From positions 1 to 55,031 of the forward strand of contig JAJDNB010000003.1 of the NCBI GenBank assembly GCA_022340905.1: a stretch of 55,031 nt of DNA, given 5' to 3'. How positions within the stretch are numbered: the stretch's first letter is position 1; every line of letters begins with the position of its first letter. Under the pieces are notes generated by a model. The model had not been told where the DNA came from. It saw only the letters and a list, made by a program, of their open reading frames with translations, and searched no databases. A program made the position numbers and the translations under genes. This DNA is from Deltaproteobacteria bacterium (GTDB taxonomy: Bacteria > Desulfobacterota > Syntrophobacteria > BM002). Positions 1 to 9,156 of this stretch are shown here, piece after piece.

Positions 1-158
1 TTAAAGTGAATATGTTTGCGGAAAAGTTCAAGATTCTGTAAAGCCCCAGAACTGAGATTGTCCAGGACCTGAACCTGAACGGATTCACCAACCAAACGTT
101 CCACCAAATGCGAGCCGATAAATCCCGCCCCACCGGTAACAAGACATTTCTGCATCAT
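1..158 (-). CDS. NAD-dependent epimerase/dehydratase, N-terminal fragment cut by window edge
   Basis: This partial gene reads leftward off the window; 52 codons are visible. The translation opens [20 protein letters not shown], the Rossmann dinucleotide-binding fingerprint ([11 protein letters not shown]) of extended short-chain dehydrogenases such as UDP-glucose 4-epimerase. A second landmark, VLDNLSSG, follows, where these enzymes bind the NAD ribose (typically a DNLS motif). Two adjacent ATG codons could start it; an AGGTGA lies just upstream. The family makes or modifies nucleotide sugars for surface polysaccharide. The substrate cannot be told from this fragment. The family assignment is firm, the exact enzyme open. 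Confidence 0.8.
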   Translation of the reverse strand, partial: MMQKCLVTGGAGFIGSHLVERLVGESVQVQVLDNLSSGALQNLELFRKHIHF

Positions 159-280
159 TCACCTGTTTTCCCCGTCGAAATAGTCAAACAAAGAGCCACT
201 CTTGCCAGCCAATATCCACCTTATTTTTGTAGATGTGGAATGGGCGATAACAGTGAATCTGTTTCTCCTTTATACCCGAA

Positions 281-340
281 CTCTATGCTCCATGCCCTAT
301 GCTCCATGCCCCATGCCCTATGCCCTATGCTCTATGCCAG
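281..340. repeat. Degenerate CCCTATGCYCTATGCC-type word repeat
   Basis: About nine imperfect copies of a six-to-seven-base word (ATGCTCC, ATGCCCT, ATGCCCC) run in tandem between the epimerase fragment and the glycoside hydrolase, and end inside the last codons of the hydrolase. The same words recur at 10990-11011, 44255-44291 and 46208-46216, always in gaps or gene ends. Confidence 0.75.
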
Positions 341-1540
341 GGAATAATACTCCCGAAAACGGCCATAGAGTCTTCCTAAATGCCCATCTGGATCTTGATA
401 GTATTCTTCCTGGGAGATATCAAGCCATTCCGAAGAAATTCTTTCCTTTCTACATCTTTTGGGCTCAGATGTAAGCACCGAAGCAGCAACTTTGGGCGAG
501 CCATCATAGCGAACGAGGCCGGAGAAGCGCTCGTTTAAATGTTTGTCCAAGGGCGGCCATTCCCAAATGGAGGGGTGGTAGTCTCCGAAAGACTTCCAGA
601 ATGCACCCATGAATTGCGATCTTTGCAAGTGCAAGAGTGCATCTTCAGTAAACAAGGCTGCATCTTCCTCACTGACCAAGAGTTGCTCACTATTACTGCC
701 CCACGTTAAACCTTGGGGTACGGGTAAGGTGGTCTTGGTGGCCAATCCGAATTCCTGGATCATCACAGGACCTTTCCCGAGCCAGGCGGTGACAGAACCC
801 AGAAAGGGGGGAAGGACCGGAGAAAAAAAATCCTCAGCCCAGGGAACACGCCGCGGCTGAGCATTAATAGATAGATAATCCATGTACTTAGCTGCCATAC
901 CCAGTGTAAGGCCTTGTCTTCGTCCGAGATCGCTCACATGAAAACTCAAAGTAACAGGCAATCGATCGTCACTTTCTCTTAGTGTCTCTGTCATTGCCTG
1001 CAGCCAAAGCTCAGCAGCGAAGTTGTCGGGAGACACGGCCCACAGAGAGGGTTCATTGCCCAAATCCCAGCTGAAAAGGGCAGGGTGCCCACATACAGCA
1101 TTTGTCAATTCTTTGAGAAGATATACCTGCGCTTCCATAATTTCCGCTTCGGCATAGGGATTTCTAATTTTATTGCTGCGGACTTTTTCCAAAGAAAATA
1201 CCTGATATTGGCCACGCTCGGTAGAGGCCAAAAGCATCCAGGGTGGAAGCCAGTTCATACTGCAAGCGTGTCCGGTAAAAAGAGTCACCACCACCTTGAT
1301 ATTCTTTTCAGCCGCCGTATCCAAAACTTCCACCAACCGGTCTAACATAACGGTAGGAACGGTTTTGGGAGTTGGCTGGAAATCCTCCCAGAGAAGGTAA
1401 ATCCTTATACAAGAAAGACCCAGGGACTTAACTATCTCCATATCTTCGTCTACGACTTCTTTGTGGAAGTCTCGCCACATGAACATGGCCGTTTGTTGTG
1501 GCCAGTAGTTTACGCCAAGGATAAAGGGTTGATCTGTCAT
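332..1540 (-). CDS. Clan-A (GH5-like) glycoside hydrolase
   Basis: A 402-residue cytoplasmic protein without a signal peptide. The fold is a TIM-barrel retaining glycosidase: GVNYWP at the start of strand 1, an acid/base glutamate in WDLGNEPS (Glu163) and a nucleophile glutamate in MIQEFG (Glu263), the spacing expected for clan GH-A. It should hydrolyse or transfer a beta-linked glycoside; the sugar cannot be deduced. The start is supported by an AGGAG seven bases upstream. It lies just upstream of the epimerase fragment on the same strand, which hints at polysaccharide work. The lack of an export signal is odd for a scavenging cellulase and favours an intracellular or biosynthetic role. Confidence 0.75.
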   Translation of the reverse strand: MTDQPFILGVNYWPQQTAMFMWRDFHKEVVDEDMEIVKSLGLSCIRIYLLWEDFQPTPKTVPTVMLDRLVEVLDTAAEKNIKVVVTLFTGHACSMNWLPPWMLLASTERGQYQVFSLEKVRSNKIRNPYAEAEIMEAQVYLLKELTNAVCGHPALFSWDLGNEPSLWAVSPDNFAAELWLQAMTETLRESDDRLPVTLSFHVSDLGRRQGLTLGMAAKYMDYLSINAQPRRVPWAEDFFSPVLPPFLGSVTAWLGKGPVMIQEFGLATKTTLPVPQGLTWGSNSEQLLVSEEDAALFTEDALLHLQRSQFMGAFWKSFGDYHPSIWEWPPLDKHLNERFSGLVRYDGSPKVAASVLTSEPKRCRKERISSEWLDISQEEYYQDPDGHLGRLYGRFREYYSLA

Positions 1541-1573
1541 TCAAGCTCCTGGCTCACCGAAATGTGGTAGAAG

Positions 1574-1626
1574 TAGATGTGAGATATGAGATGTGTGGTT
1601 AATCACCCCATATGGCATATCCCACA
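1574..1626. repeat. GATGTGAGATATGAGATGTG family repeat, imperfect hairpin
   Basis: The left arm reads AGATGTGAGATATGAGATGTG and is followed by a degenerate right arm (CCATATGGCATATCCCACA). The same family with clearer inverted arms occurs at 40429-40516 and 47621-47704. It lies in the gap between the glycosidase and the hydrolase genes. Confidence 0.7.
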
Positions 1627-1663
1627 GCCCAGCTGCATCTGGCTCAATCAGTCATCTCCTCTT

Positions 1664-2734
1664 TTAGAGGTCTATTTCCAAATCGCCCACCTCTTCAATG
1701 GCGGAGGGTTGCCATTTGGGGTCGTCATCTTTATCCACCACGCGAGCCCGCACACCCTCTATGTAGTCAGGGTGTCTCAAAATGAAACGAGCGGCCTTAA
1801 AGTCTGCTTGAAAAACTTCCTCCAGAGGCTGCATTTCATTGCATCTCAGGAGCTTTAAAGTCAGTACCACTGCCGTGGGAGAACGCTCAGCCAGCCTGGT
1901 GAAAACCCCGTCGCACAACTGGGTCTGTATGGTACACTGGCGGAGGGATTCCATGATTTCTATCATGGAATTTTTCCCGGCAAAATACGCTGCCACCCAC
2001 TGGTCCGTGGCCGGATTATTAGGAATATTTTGGTCAAATAAATGATCTACCTGTGAAAGTAGGGTTTTTGCCCCCTCCGATCTGCTCTGGGAGAGGTTGC
2101 CGGAATATCTTTCAAGTGCGGTCACCAGTTCTGGCAATCTTTCGGACTTCACCAGGTGGCTGGCAAAACCTACGCGAACAGCTTCCGCGCCAATCATTTC
2201 GTATCCTGTAAGTCCCAGATACTCCGGATAGCCCGCAGGACATTTGCTGAACATCCAACCTGTTGCTCCCACGTCTGGAAAAAAACCAATTCTTGTCTCC
2301 GGCATGGCCATCCGAGTCTTCTCTGTAGCCACCACCAAGTCAGCAGCAGCGGCCAATCCCAAACCTGCCCCCATGGTAATGCCATCTGCCAGCACGATTA
2401 TGGGCTTTGCAAAACGATGGAGTCTGAGGCACAAATCGTATTCCTCTTTTAGGATCTGTTCAGCCAGCGCTGTCCTTTTATCCTTCACAGCCTGAGCAAG
2501 TGCCTTGATGTCTCCCCCAGCGCAAAAACCCCTCTCTCCAGACCCATATAACAAAATAAACTGGCAGTGCTTGTCGGCTTCAGCCTCATCCAAAATCTTG
2601 TCAATTAAGCGAATCATTTCTACATTGAGGCTGTTTAGTACCCTTGGACGGTTGAGTATCATACTCACCATGCAATCATTTCTTTTAACCACAACAGTTG
2701 GCTCTTCCTGGCTTTTCAACTCGGTCATAGTCAA
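1664..2734 (-). CDS. Enoyl-CoA hydratase/isomerase family, 3-hydroxyisobutyryl-CoA hydrolase-like
   Basis: A 356-residue crotonase-fold protein. The oxyanion-hole segments are present (FCAGGDIKAL at 70-79 and DGITMGAGLGL at 117-127). The signature PETRIGFFPDVG (residues 145-156) is that of 3-hydroxyisobutyryl-CoA hydrolases rather than true hydratases; Glu146 and Asp154 are the candidate catalytic acids. Length matches the HIBYL subgroup (about 350) and exceeds simple hydratases (about 260). The usual role is in valine or acyl-CoA breakdown in the cytoplasm. No other valine-degradation gene lies nearby, so the substrate is an inference from the family. Confidence 0.8.
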   Translation of the reverse strand: MTMTELKSQEEPTVVVKRNDCMVSMILNRPRVLNSLNVEMIRLIDKILDEAEADKHCQFILLYGSGERGFCAGGDIKALAQAVKDKRTALAEQILKEEYDLCLRLHRFAKPIIVLADGITMGAGLGLAAAADLVVATEKTRMAMPETRIGFFPDVGATGWMFSKCPAGYPEYLGLTGYEMIGAEAVRVGFASHLVKSERLPELVTALERYSGNLSQSRSEGAKTLLSQVDHLFDQNIPNNPATDQWVAAYFAGKNSMIEIMESLRQCTIQTQLCDGVFTRLAERSPTAVVLTLKLLRCNEMQPLEEVFQADFKAARFILRHPDYIEGVRARVVDKDDDPKWQPSAIEEVGDLEIDL

Positions 2735-2827
2735 CTCCCAGGGTCAGCATCCCATAGCGCTCGAGAAGCGAAATGCGGGAAAGGTATATAGTTTTGCTTG
2801 ATGTCTTTTCTCGCTTTTCTCGCCTGT

Positions 2828-3766
2828 CTAGCCATTCTCACTGCGCGTCCTATGCGCTAACTCTAACGCTAACTTTTCTATTTTTTCTCGATTTTCCAGT
2901 TTGGTACGCCACGAAAGGGGAATTGCCTCAAATCCTAGATAGGCTCCTGATAGAGCTCCAGCCATGGCCCCCAAGGTGTCTCGATCTCCGCCATGCATAA
3001 TAGCACAATAGAGGCAGTCTTCGAAGGAACTTGGGAATCGGAGGAAGGAATAAACGGCGAAAGGCAGCGACTCATGCACTGCAACACTTTGGCCTAATTG
3101 TCTAGCCGCAATTGATGGAACAGCACCCTCACATAGCAACTTTCTTACGAGCTCGAGCTTTTCCCCCATCTCTCTGGTACGGGTATAGCCTATAAGGTAA
3201 CGAACGAATTGTTCTGGACGAAATTCCTCTGTTGGGTCGAGTTTCACCGCTTGTGCCACAGCAAAAGCTTGGACTGCCGCCCCATCTTTTCCAATGGGAT
3301 GTGCATGGGTGACCTCGGCCGAACCAGAGGCCAGTTGGTAAATCTGTGGGGAATTGTGAAAGAAAAGACCCAAGGGAACAATGCGCATGGCAGCACCATT
3401 ACCAAAAGAGCCCTCGCCACCAAATAGCATCTGCGCTGCATCCACGTAGTCAATTTCCTCTGAATGAACCAGAGAAAATATTGTTGGAGGTCCTGTTGCG
3501 TATCCTCTCCAGGGCTCCTTTTCAAAATTACGCCGAAAGGTTTCTCCCAGGTCCCCAGCTTCTACATACCCTTTCCTGAGGAGGGAAGTGGCCAAGCCGA
3601 TCGCCATGGCAGTGTCGTCTGTGTAACGCAGTTCCGCCATTCTTTCTACCGCCTCAATCAGCCTGTTTTTTTCAGAATACTGAAAAGCAAGCTCGCCCAT
3701 GGCATCGCCGATAGCGCTTCCGACCATTCCTCCCAAATACTTGGTCTCCAGCAATGACACAATCAT
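2828..3766 (-). CDS. ADP-ribosylglycohydrolase family protein
   Basis: A 312-residue all-helical hydrolase of the ARH/DraG family. Both dinuclear magnesium motifs are intact: YTDDTAM at residues 48-54 and GGDRDTLGA near the C terminus. The family removes ADP-ribose from proteins or splits related N-glycosides. There is no DraT or other ADP-ribosyltransferase gene in the window and no nitrogenase, so a DraG-type role in nitrogenase control has no local support. It is transcribed leftward, divergent from the HD protein; the two may share the upstream gap. Confidence 0.87.
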   Translation of the reverse strand: MIVSLLETKYLGGMVGSAIGDAMGELAFQYSEKNRLIEAVERMAELRYTDDTAMAIGLATSLLRKGYVEAGDLGETFRRNFEKEPWRGYATGPPTIFSLVHSEEIDYVDAAQMLFGGEGSFGNGAAMRIVPLGLFFHNSPQIYQLASGSAEVTHAHPIGKDGAAVQAFAVAQAVKLDPTEEFRPEQFVRYLIGYTRTREMGEKLELVRKLLCEGAVPSIAARQLGQSVAVHESLPFAVYSFLRFPSSFEDCLYCAIMHGGDRDTLGAMAGALSGAYLGFEAIPLSWRTKLENREKIEKLALELAHRTRSENG

Positions 3767-3831
3767 ATTTCCCCCTGCAGAAAACTAGCCATAGAGCATA
3801 GGACAAAAGGTCCGCTGAGAATTTCTCATTT

Positions 3832-3914
3832 TGAAATCCGCGATCCAAAATCCGCAATCCGAAATAATCTTGCCCTTTGCCCACTGAATTCTGGCTACTG
3901 GCTACTGACTACTC
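3832..3914. repeat. AAATCCGCGATCC and CTGGCTACTGGCTACTG word repeats
   Basis: Two short-word repeats sit in the divergent gap: AAATCCGCGATCCAAAATCC with its echo GCAATCCGAAAT (3833-3866) and CTGGCTACTGGCTACTGACT (3891-3914). No coding capacity. A TATAAT-like sequence follows at about 3921, a possible promoter for the HD gene. Confidence 0.6.
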
Positions 3915-3998
3915 TATACTTATAATATTGAGATATTGTTTCAGTGTAAATATAATCGAGCCAATTTCACACTGGCGGGATGCTTGGATTTTCCTGAC

Positions 3999-4781
3999 AT
4001 GAAGAAAAGCGACCTTGATTACTTCAAAAACTGGTTCCAGCAGTACGCGGCCTCATACCATAACCTGCCCGGCGAAGGGGTGAAGCCCATCCTCCTGAAA
4101 GAGAAACATACTGAACGTACGTGCAAGGAAATACTGCTTTTGGGCCGAGAGTGCGGTCTGGGCGGTGAGGACTTAATTCTGGCTGAAACGGTAGCACTAT
4201 TTCACGATATCGGCCGCTTTCCTCAGTGGAAGAATTATGGCACCTTCAATGATAAGACATCTAAGGATCACGCTCTTCTGGGTCTTGAGGTAATCTCTCA
4301 GCACGAGATTTTCGTGAATCTGAAGTCAGAAGATCGGGAGCTTGTCCAAATAGCAATTCTCCATCACAACGCACGAAATCTGCCTTCCCATCTCTCCCAG
4401 CGGCAAGATATTTTTTGCCGCCTTCTCAGGGATGCAGACAAACTGGACATATGGAATGTGGTCATCAACGAACAGGAAGGATGTGGCAACTTGCTCGAAA
4501 CCCTAGCAGGTGTCATTCCCACAAATAAGTCCATAAGTAGCCAAATAGTAGCTGAACTTCTGGAGAGGAAGGTTCCGGACTTCAACTCAGCGCGAAACAG
4601 AAACGACATGATATTGTTGCGCCTTGGGTGGATCTTTGACCTCAACTTCCCGGCCTCATGCCGTGAGGTATTGGAAAGACATTACGTTGAGAGGCTTTGC
4701 AGTAATCTGCCTGCGCGGAAGGAAATACAGGAAGTTGAAAAATCGCTTATCTTGTATCTGAATGAGCGGTCAAAGGATTAA
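3999..4781 (+). CDS. HD-domain phosphohydrolase
   Basis: A roughly 260-residue metal-dependent hydrolase of the HD superfamily. With the ATG at 3999 as residue 1, the metal ligands are His37, the His69-Asp70 pair in ALFHDIGRF, His122 in ILHHNA and Asp147 in RDADKLD. This subgroup acts on nucleotides or phosphorylated metabolites; the substrate is unknown. An in-frame TTG at 3936 would add 21 residues, but its sequence is not family-like and lacks a good ribosome site, so the ATG is preferred. Its stop codon abuts the stop of the convergent receiver-like gene with no bases between, so no room exists for a classical terminator. Confidence 0.8.
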   Translation: MKKSDLDYFKNWFQQYAASYHNLPGEGVKPILLKEKHTERTCKEILLLGRECGLGGEDLILAETVALFHDIGRFPQWKNYGTFNDKTSKDHALLGLEVISQHEIFVNLKSEDRELVQIAILHHNARNLPSHLSQRQDIFCRLLRDADKLDIWNVVINEQEGCGNLLETLAGVIPTNKSISSQIVAELLERKVPDFNSARNRNDMILLRLGWIFDLNFPASCREVLERHYVERLCSNLPARKEIQEVEKSLILYLNERSKD

Positions 4782-5222
4782 TTATAACCTACCTTCCTCG
4801 AACGGCGCGGTCTCCACTGAGTTTACCGGTGCGGCTCCTCCGTTGCGACATTCAATGAGCGAATTAACCATACACTCCAATTCATCAAAGGGAAGGGGTT
4901 CGGCGATAATGGCATCGAAGGGAGAGTGGTCTGGTCTAGTGCCGAAATCCAGACCAGTAATCAAAGCCACAGGCACTGAAGAAGGGCTGCTCTTAACTAT
5001 GCGGCCCAACTCCCAGCCGGATATTCTAGAAGTAGAAAGATTGGTGAGGATGAGATTGAATTGTCCGAGACGAAATTTCTCTAGACCTTCAAGACCATCT
5101 GCCGCTGTGGTTACCCGATAACCCTTCCAACAAAGCATTGTTTCAAGGAGTGCTAGAGCACCCCGATTCTTCTCCACAAGCAAAATGTGCGCTCGAGGCG
5201 ATTCAAGGGCGGCGGTCTGCAT
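4782..5222 (-). CDS. Degenerate receiver-domain protein (pseudo-response regulator)
   Basis: A 146-residue single-domain protein with the CheY/REC fold pattern, but the active site is altered. The phosphoacceptor Asp of the usual LxDLxMPxxxG motif is Asn61 (LILTNLSTSRISGW). The acidic pocket, normally DD, is Glu17-Lys18 in ILLVEKN. The conserved Lys-Pro is Glu108-Pro109. The switch threonine (ALITG, Thr89) is kept. Such receivers usually cannot accept phosphate in the normal way and act as protein-protein adaptors. It is the last gene of a leftward trio with the GAF and MerR-PAS-cyclase-like proteins, an arrangement suggesting a shared signalling task. Confidence 0.8.
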   Translation of the reverse strand: MQTAALESPRAHILLVEKNRGALALLETMLCWKGYRVTTAADGLEGLEKFRLGQFNLILTNLSTSRISGWELGRIVKSSPSSVPVALITGLDFGTRPDHSPFDAIIAEPLPFDELECMVNSLIECRNGGAAPVNSVETAPFEEGRL

Positions 5223-5325
5223 GGGCGTCCTCCAGTTATCAGGTTTCCATCACACTAACAATGCCAATCATCCCAGAAATGAAAAAAATCGTCTCAATCA
5301 CTCACGCCTAAATTGTTGTCACGGC

Positions 5326-7305
5326 CTAGGCCTCATGTATGGAAAGATCGTTGCCCATCCGGCGGTATCGAGCACCAGAGATCGCTGTAGCCAAGCTGGC
5401 GGCAACTGATTGAATCAATTTATTATCGTGGGCAGTAAATGGTCCCTTTTCTTTATTCCACATGTGAATTGCACCTATGACTTCCCCGCCAACCACCATG
5501 GGTACACAGAGAATTGAACGCGCTTTTGTTCCACCCAAATCTCTTATTAAGCAGCTAAGGTGAGGGTTTTGCGAAACATCTCGTACCAGCACAGACTCTC
5601 CCCTAGACATCACATAACCGCATATACCCTCGATCCTTTTCGTCCGAAACGGCTCAATTCTATCTCCCCTGGTACCAAAGCTTTTCTTGACAGATAAACC
5701 ATCTTGTTCCTGAATATAGATGGCGCCTGCCTCAACCGTTATCATCTGGCCAATAAGGGTTCCCACCTTATCCAAGAGGTCGTCCACATCAAACAGAGCG
5801 GAAGTCACTACATTTCCTATCCTAGTAAAAGCTTCCAGTTCCACACCTTGTTCGTCTATTTGTTGCAAAAGCATTTGATTATGCACGGCCAATCCCAGAT
5901 AATCGCATGCTTGCTTCAAGATGACGCGCTGGGGATCTGAAAAAGCTCTTTTAGAATTGCTCCCCACAAAGAAAATTCCCGTGTTGACCCCCTGAATGCG
6001 GAAGGGAGCCAAGTAACACGAATTAACACCCAACTCTCTGAACCAGCGTGCTTCCAGAGGATTAACTATCGCACTGACGTCTTTCTGATAGATTTCCCTG
6101 TTCTCCTCCAGCACCTGCCTCAAAAGACTCTGCCTGAGAGGTAAAACCTCGCCTCGACGAAGTGAAATTGGCTCCGTAGAGGCAACCTCAATGAGTTTCA
6201 ATTGTTCTTGAGCTTTTTCGAAAACAGCTAAAAAGGATACCGTTACCGGCACAAAGTTTCCAAGTTCCTTGACAAAAAGCTGAAAAACTTTTCTTTGAAC
6301 AAGTCCCTTGTGGCAAATGCTGTTAAAGCCCATAAGGCAGTTAAATTGACTAGATTGAATGGCCAAATGTTTCCTGAGTTTTATATTTTCGTAACGATAG
6401 GAGAGAAAAGCGGCCAAAGGCATAATGTAGTCGAGATCTGCGGTGGAAAAAGGAAAACTTCCTTGCTTCCTCTCGAGGCAAATGACTCCAAAAACATCTT
6501 TGGCCGTTGAGAGGGGCACAATAAGGGTGATTCCCGTGTCACCCATCTTCTGCTCTTCTGACTCATTTGGCTCTCCGTGCCAGAAGGGTTCATGGAGGAA
6601 TTTCGGACGCCCTTGGATCACCGCATCTTTTGCCTTAGTTTTAGCGAAAGCAATTTTGCCTCCCTCTCGACTCGGACAATTCCCCTCTACATCTACCTCA
6701 CATGCTATTCTGAAGTGGTGTCGGCGGCTTTCATCCAGTAATAGTATCCAACCACGGCCGGCATCAACTCCTTCGCAGGCCTTTTGCAAACCCAACTTCA
6801 ATAGGCGTGAGCCATTCTGGGTGGCAGGACCGAACTGCATTATTTCTCCAAGTCTCGTGAGCTGACCTGCACGAAATTCAAGCGCCCGATTGGTTTTCTC
6901 CAATCTTTCCACCAAATCATGGAAAGAAGAAACAATCCGATTTAGTTCACTCGTCTGCTTTTCTCTGAAGCCCTGCCGCTTATCGTCCAGCGACTGCTCC
7001 AAGCTATCAGAAATGCTGCGTAATCTATCAGCATGAGAGCGAAGGATGAAAAACCCCAGGTAGGAAAAAACAAGGACGGAAAGAAGATAGTAGCTTGTGT
7101 CTCTGTCAGCAAAAAAGTTATACTTGAAGGCGAAATCGATAAAACCTAAACTGGGAAGCACAAAGAGGAGACCGAAGGCCATGACCAGACCGTAATAAAC
7201 CCTCTGTTCCCCAAACCCCAGAGCCTTTTGAATATGCCTCAAAAAAAGGCTGCCCCTGCCCCTCAATGGACTACCCACATTATCTGTGTAATCATTTGTT
7301 ATCAC
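5326..7305 (-). CDS. Membrane-anchored triple-GAF sensor protein without output domain
   Basis: A 659-residue protein. Two hydrophobic segments near residues 37-58 and 73-91 anchor it in the inner membrane, followed by a charged coiled-coil linker (about 93-150). Three GAF-type domains follow (about 155-300, 320-465 and 485-645); the last has the typical GYVMSRGESVLVRDV pattern. No histidine kinase, GGDEF, EAL or HTH module follows, so any output must pass through a partner. The start is GTG at 7305 with GGAAG upstream. It lies 32 bases downstream of the MerR-PAS-cyclase-like gene and 103 bases before the receiver-like gene, probably one transcription unit. Ligands are unknown. Confidence 0.8.
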   Translation of the reverse strand: MITNDYTDNVGSPLRGRGSLFLRHIQKALGFGEQRVYYGLVMAFGLLFVLPSLGFIDFAFKYNFFADRDTSYYLLSVLVFSYLGFFILRSHADRLRSISDSLEQSLDDKRQGFREKQTSELNRIVSSFHDLVERLEKTNRALEFRAGQLTRLGEIMQFGPATQNGSRLLKLGLQKACEGVDAGRGWILLLDESRRHHFRIACEVDVEGNCPSREGGKIAFAKTKAKDAVIQGRPKFLHEPFWHGEPNESEEQKMGDTGITLIVPLSTAKDVFGVICLERKQGSFPFSTADLDYIMPLAAFLSYRYENIKLRKHLAIQSSQFNCLMGFNSICHKGLVQRKVFQLFVKELGNFVPVTVSFLAVFEKAQEQLKLIEVASTEPISLRRGEVLPLRQSLLRQVLEENREIYQKDVSAIVNPLEARWFRELGVNSCYLAPFRIQGVNTGIFFVGSNSKRAFSDPQRVILKQACDYLGLAVHNQMLLQQIDEQGVELEAFTRIGNVVTSALFDVDDLLDKVGTLIGQMITVEAGAIYIQEQDGLSVKKSFGTRGDRIEPFRTKRIEGICGYVMSRGESVLVRDVSQNPHLSCLIRDLGGTKARSILCVPMVVGGEVIGAIHMWNKEKGPFTAHDNKLIQSVAASLATAISGARYRRMGNDLSIHEA

Positions 7306-7337
7306 AAGATAAACTTCCAGAGCTCGAAAAAAAATTA

Positions 7338-8843
7338 TTAGTCCTGCTCTTCTGGTGGGTGGACGTTGATTATCTCTGTAACTGCAAGGTTACTTATTTC
7401 CCTTAATCCTCTGCGCTGCAATTCGTCACCGTTGACCAGCTCCTTTACTTGGGAGTATATTCCCGGGCTAACGAACCGCTCCTGGGCGCTTCCAAGTCGA
7501 ACTCCGAATTCTACTCGCTGCCGGTCTGCTGGCGACATGTTTTCGATCACTTTTTTGCTGGCCCAGATAGAACCACCTTCGGCAAATTCACTCAGTTTAA
7601 TTGCCTCTATAAGGCTCTCTCCCATAACGGTAAAATCGAAGGCCAAAGAGGAAGGTATGGTTCCCAACCACTCCTCGCCACAATGGATGGACATATCCAT
7701 CTGCAGGGTATTTTTCCATACCTTTTTGTATTTCCAACGCTTGTCGAGAGCGGCGATAGTCTGTTTGAGAGCCTGGGAGCACTGGATGGCTGAGTGAAGG
7801 TATTCTCTGGGCGAGTCAGGGGCTGAAAGAAAAAAACACACCACGCCTTCCTGTATTGAACGGCCTGGCGTTCCACCGTATTCTTTGAAGCATTGGTGTG
7901 AGGTCAAAATGATTTGGTTTAATAAATCGAAATATTCGTGAGGGGGTAGGGCGGTGCGCAGATGCAGGTTCGACTCTAACCTCCCAGCCAATATACACAG
8001 TGACGTGAGAGAGGGAATTCGCCGTGACAACAGAGCCTTGACCAGCTTTTCTCTCCCCATAAGGAGGTTCAAGATCTGATCAAGCTGCATGTTAACGGGG
8101 GTATACAGTAGTAGTGTGCCTTCACGGAAATCACTGGAGAAAAGCGTGTGCCTGGTTTTCTTTCCCTTATACGGCCTCAAAACCAAGTCTTGCTGCGTAA
8201 GAGGTCGGTCCTGTAACGGTTCAGTCTCGCGCCACAATTCTCTCACCTCATCCAGAGGGCAACCCTCTACCTGACGGCAGATCTGTTCAACCCGATCCTC
8301 GCTCAACTCCCGCTTTGCCAAGCGTAGATGAAGTGTGAGAATTTCTTTCCAGTTTTTAAACCGATCTAGTAGCCCCTTTTCCAAAAAAAGCCGCAAGATA
8401 TTCCGATTTGCCGCAGTTGCAATTTCCCGAACAGACTCTTGAAAAAATTCCTTCTCCGCACTCCGATTAATCCAAATGATCTCCCATCTCGAATTGACCA
8501 AAATGGCCGGAAACACAATCCGCTCAATTGACTGGTAACTAAAATCGACCGCACTTTCACTGAAACTCTCTTTTTCGCCAACATATTCATCGGTAAAGTG
8601 AAGGGCTATTTCTGCCATCCTCATTCCAGAGGCCTTCATTTCCTGAATTCTCTCTATTCGCTCCAGCACCCAGATGGGAAAGTAGCCAATTTTTGTCGGG
8701 CCACCTGGTTCCTCTGGTTTCCGTACAGTAGGAGATGGAATAAGATTCAGTGAAATATAGTTGTTCAAAGTGGCCCGAGATATTCCGGTTTTGGAGATCA
8801 GCTCTTTACTTGAAATACTTTTACTGTCCAAATGATTTTGCAA
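7338..8843 (-). CDS. MerR-type HTH + PAS + inactive class III cyclase-like domain protein
   Basis: A 501-residue regulator. Residues 10-80 form a MerR-like winged helix (SSKELISKTGISRATLNNYI, then GYFPIWVLERIERIQ). Residues 103-150 look like a PAS domain (FPAILVNSRWEIIWINRSAE). Residues 276-440 match the adenylate/guanylate cyclase homology domain, including MSIHCGEEWLGTI and FDFTVMGES. The catalytic residues are not kept: the first metal Asp is Gly287, the second is Glu332, and the Asn and Arg of the late NxxxR motif are replaced (IEAIKLSEFA). The domain may bind a nucleotide or dimerise without making cAMP. The protein probably binds DNA, perhaps in its own upstream region. Confidence 0.78.
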   Translation of the reverse strand: MQNHLDSKSISSKELISKTGISRATLNNYISLNLIPSPTVRKPEEPGGPTKIGYFPIWVLERIERIQEMKASGMRMAEIALHFTDEYVGEKESFSESAVDFSYQSIERIVFPAILVNSRWEIIWINRSAEKEFFQESVREIATAANRNILRLFLEKGLLDRFKNWKEILTLHLRLAKRELSEDRVEQICRQVEGCPLDEVRELWRETEPLQDRPLTQQDLVLRPYKGKKTRHTLFSSDFREGTLLLYTPVNMQLDQILNLLMGREKLVKALLSRRIPSLTSLCILAGRLESNLHLRTALPPHEYFDLLNQIILTSHQCFKEYGGTPGRSIQEGVVCFFLSAPDSPREYLHSAIQCSQALKQTIAALDKRWKYKKVWKNTLQMDMSIHCGEEWLGTIPSSLAFDFTVMGESLIEAIKLSEFAEGGSIWASKKVIENMSPADRQRVEFGVRLGSAQERFVSPGIYSQVKELVNGDELQRRGLREISNLAVTEIINVHPPEEQD

Positions 8844-8884
8844 GATTTTTCCTATGCTTTTTTAAAACTTGATGAAATAGCCGA

Positions 8885-9156
8885 TTAGACAGTACAAAGT
8901 TAGTGTCTAAATGTCAAGAAAAAAATTAAAAAAACCGTAAAAAAATTTAAACGTAAGTTATTCTAACTACTTATACTGTCCAGCACAAAACATACGTTTC
9001 GTATACCTTATTGTTTTACGCCACCTCTGTATACAAATAAATGTATAGAAGTTGAACAGTATAAATCACTGTATATACAAATACTTGTGTATTTCATAAG
9101 AAAAATGATAACATCTACTGTATAACTGAATATTCCCGCACTTATACAGTCTAAAT
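8885..9156. promoter_or_regulatory. Cluster of TATACWGT/ACWGTATA sites in AT-rich divergent region
   Basis: The roughly 520-base gap between the MerR-type gene and the CCA/poly(A) polymerase gene is AT-rich and has no convincing ORF. It holds repeated related half-sites: TTAGACA-N12-TGTCTAA (8885-8910), TTATACTGTC (8971-8980), ACAGTATA-N4-ACTGTATA (9056-9075), ACTGTATA (9117-9124) and TTATACAGTCTAA (9142-9154). MerR regulators bind palindromes of this size, so autoregulation by the neighbouring gene is the simplest inference. The exact operator borders are not determined. Confidence 0.55.

Noticed and set aside
281-340. Possible CRISPR or VNTR locus
   Set aside because: Words are too short and degenerate, no regular spacers, and the same words occur singly in other gaps.
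2828-3766. ADP-ribosylglycohydrolase as part of a nitrogenase DraT/DraG switch or a toxin-antitoxin pair
   Set aside because: No transferase, nitrogenase or toxin gene is adjacent.
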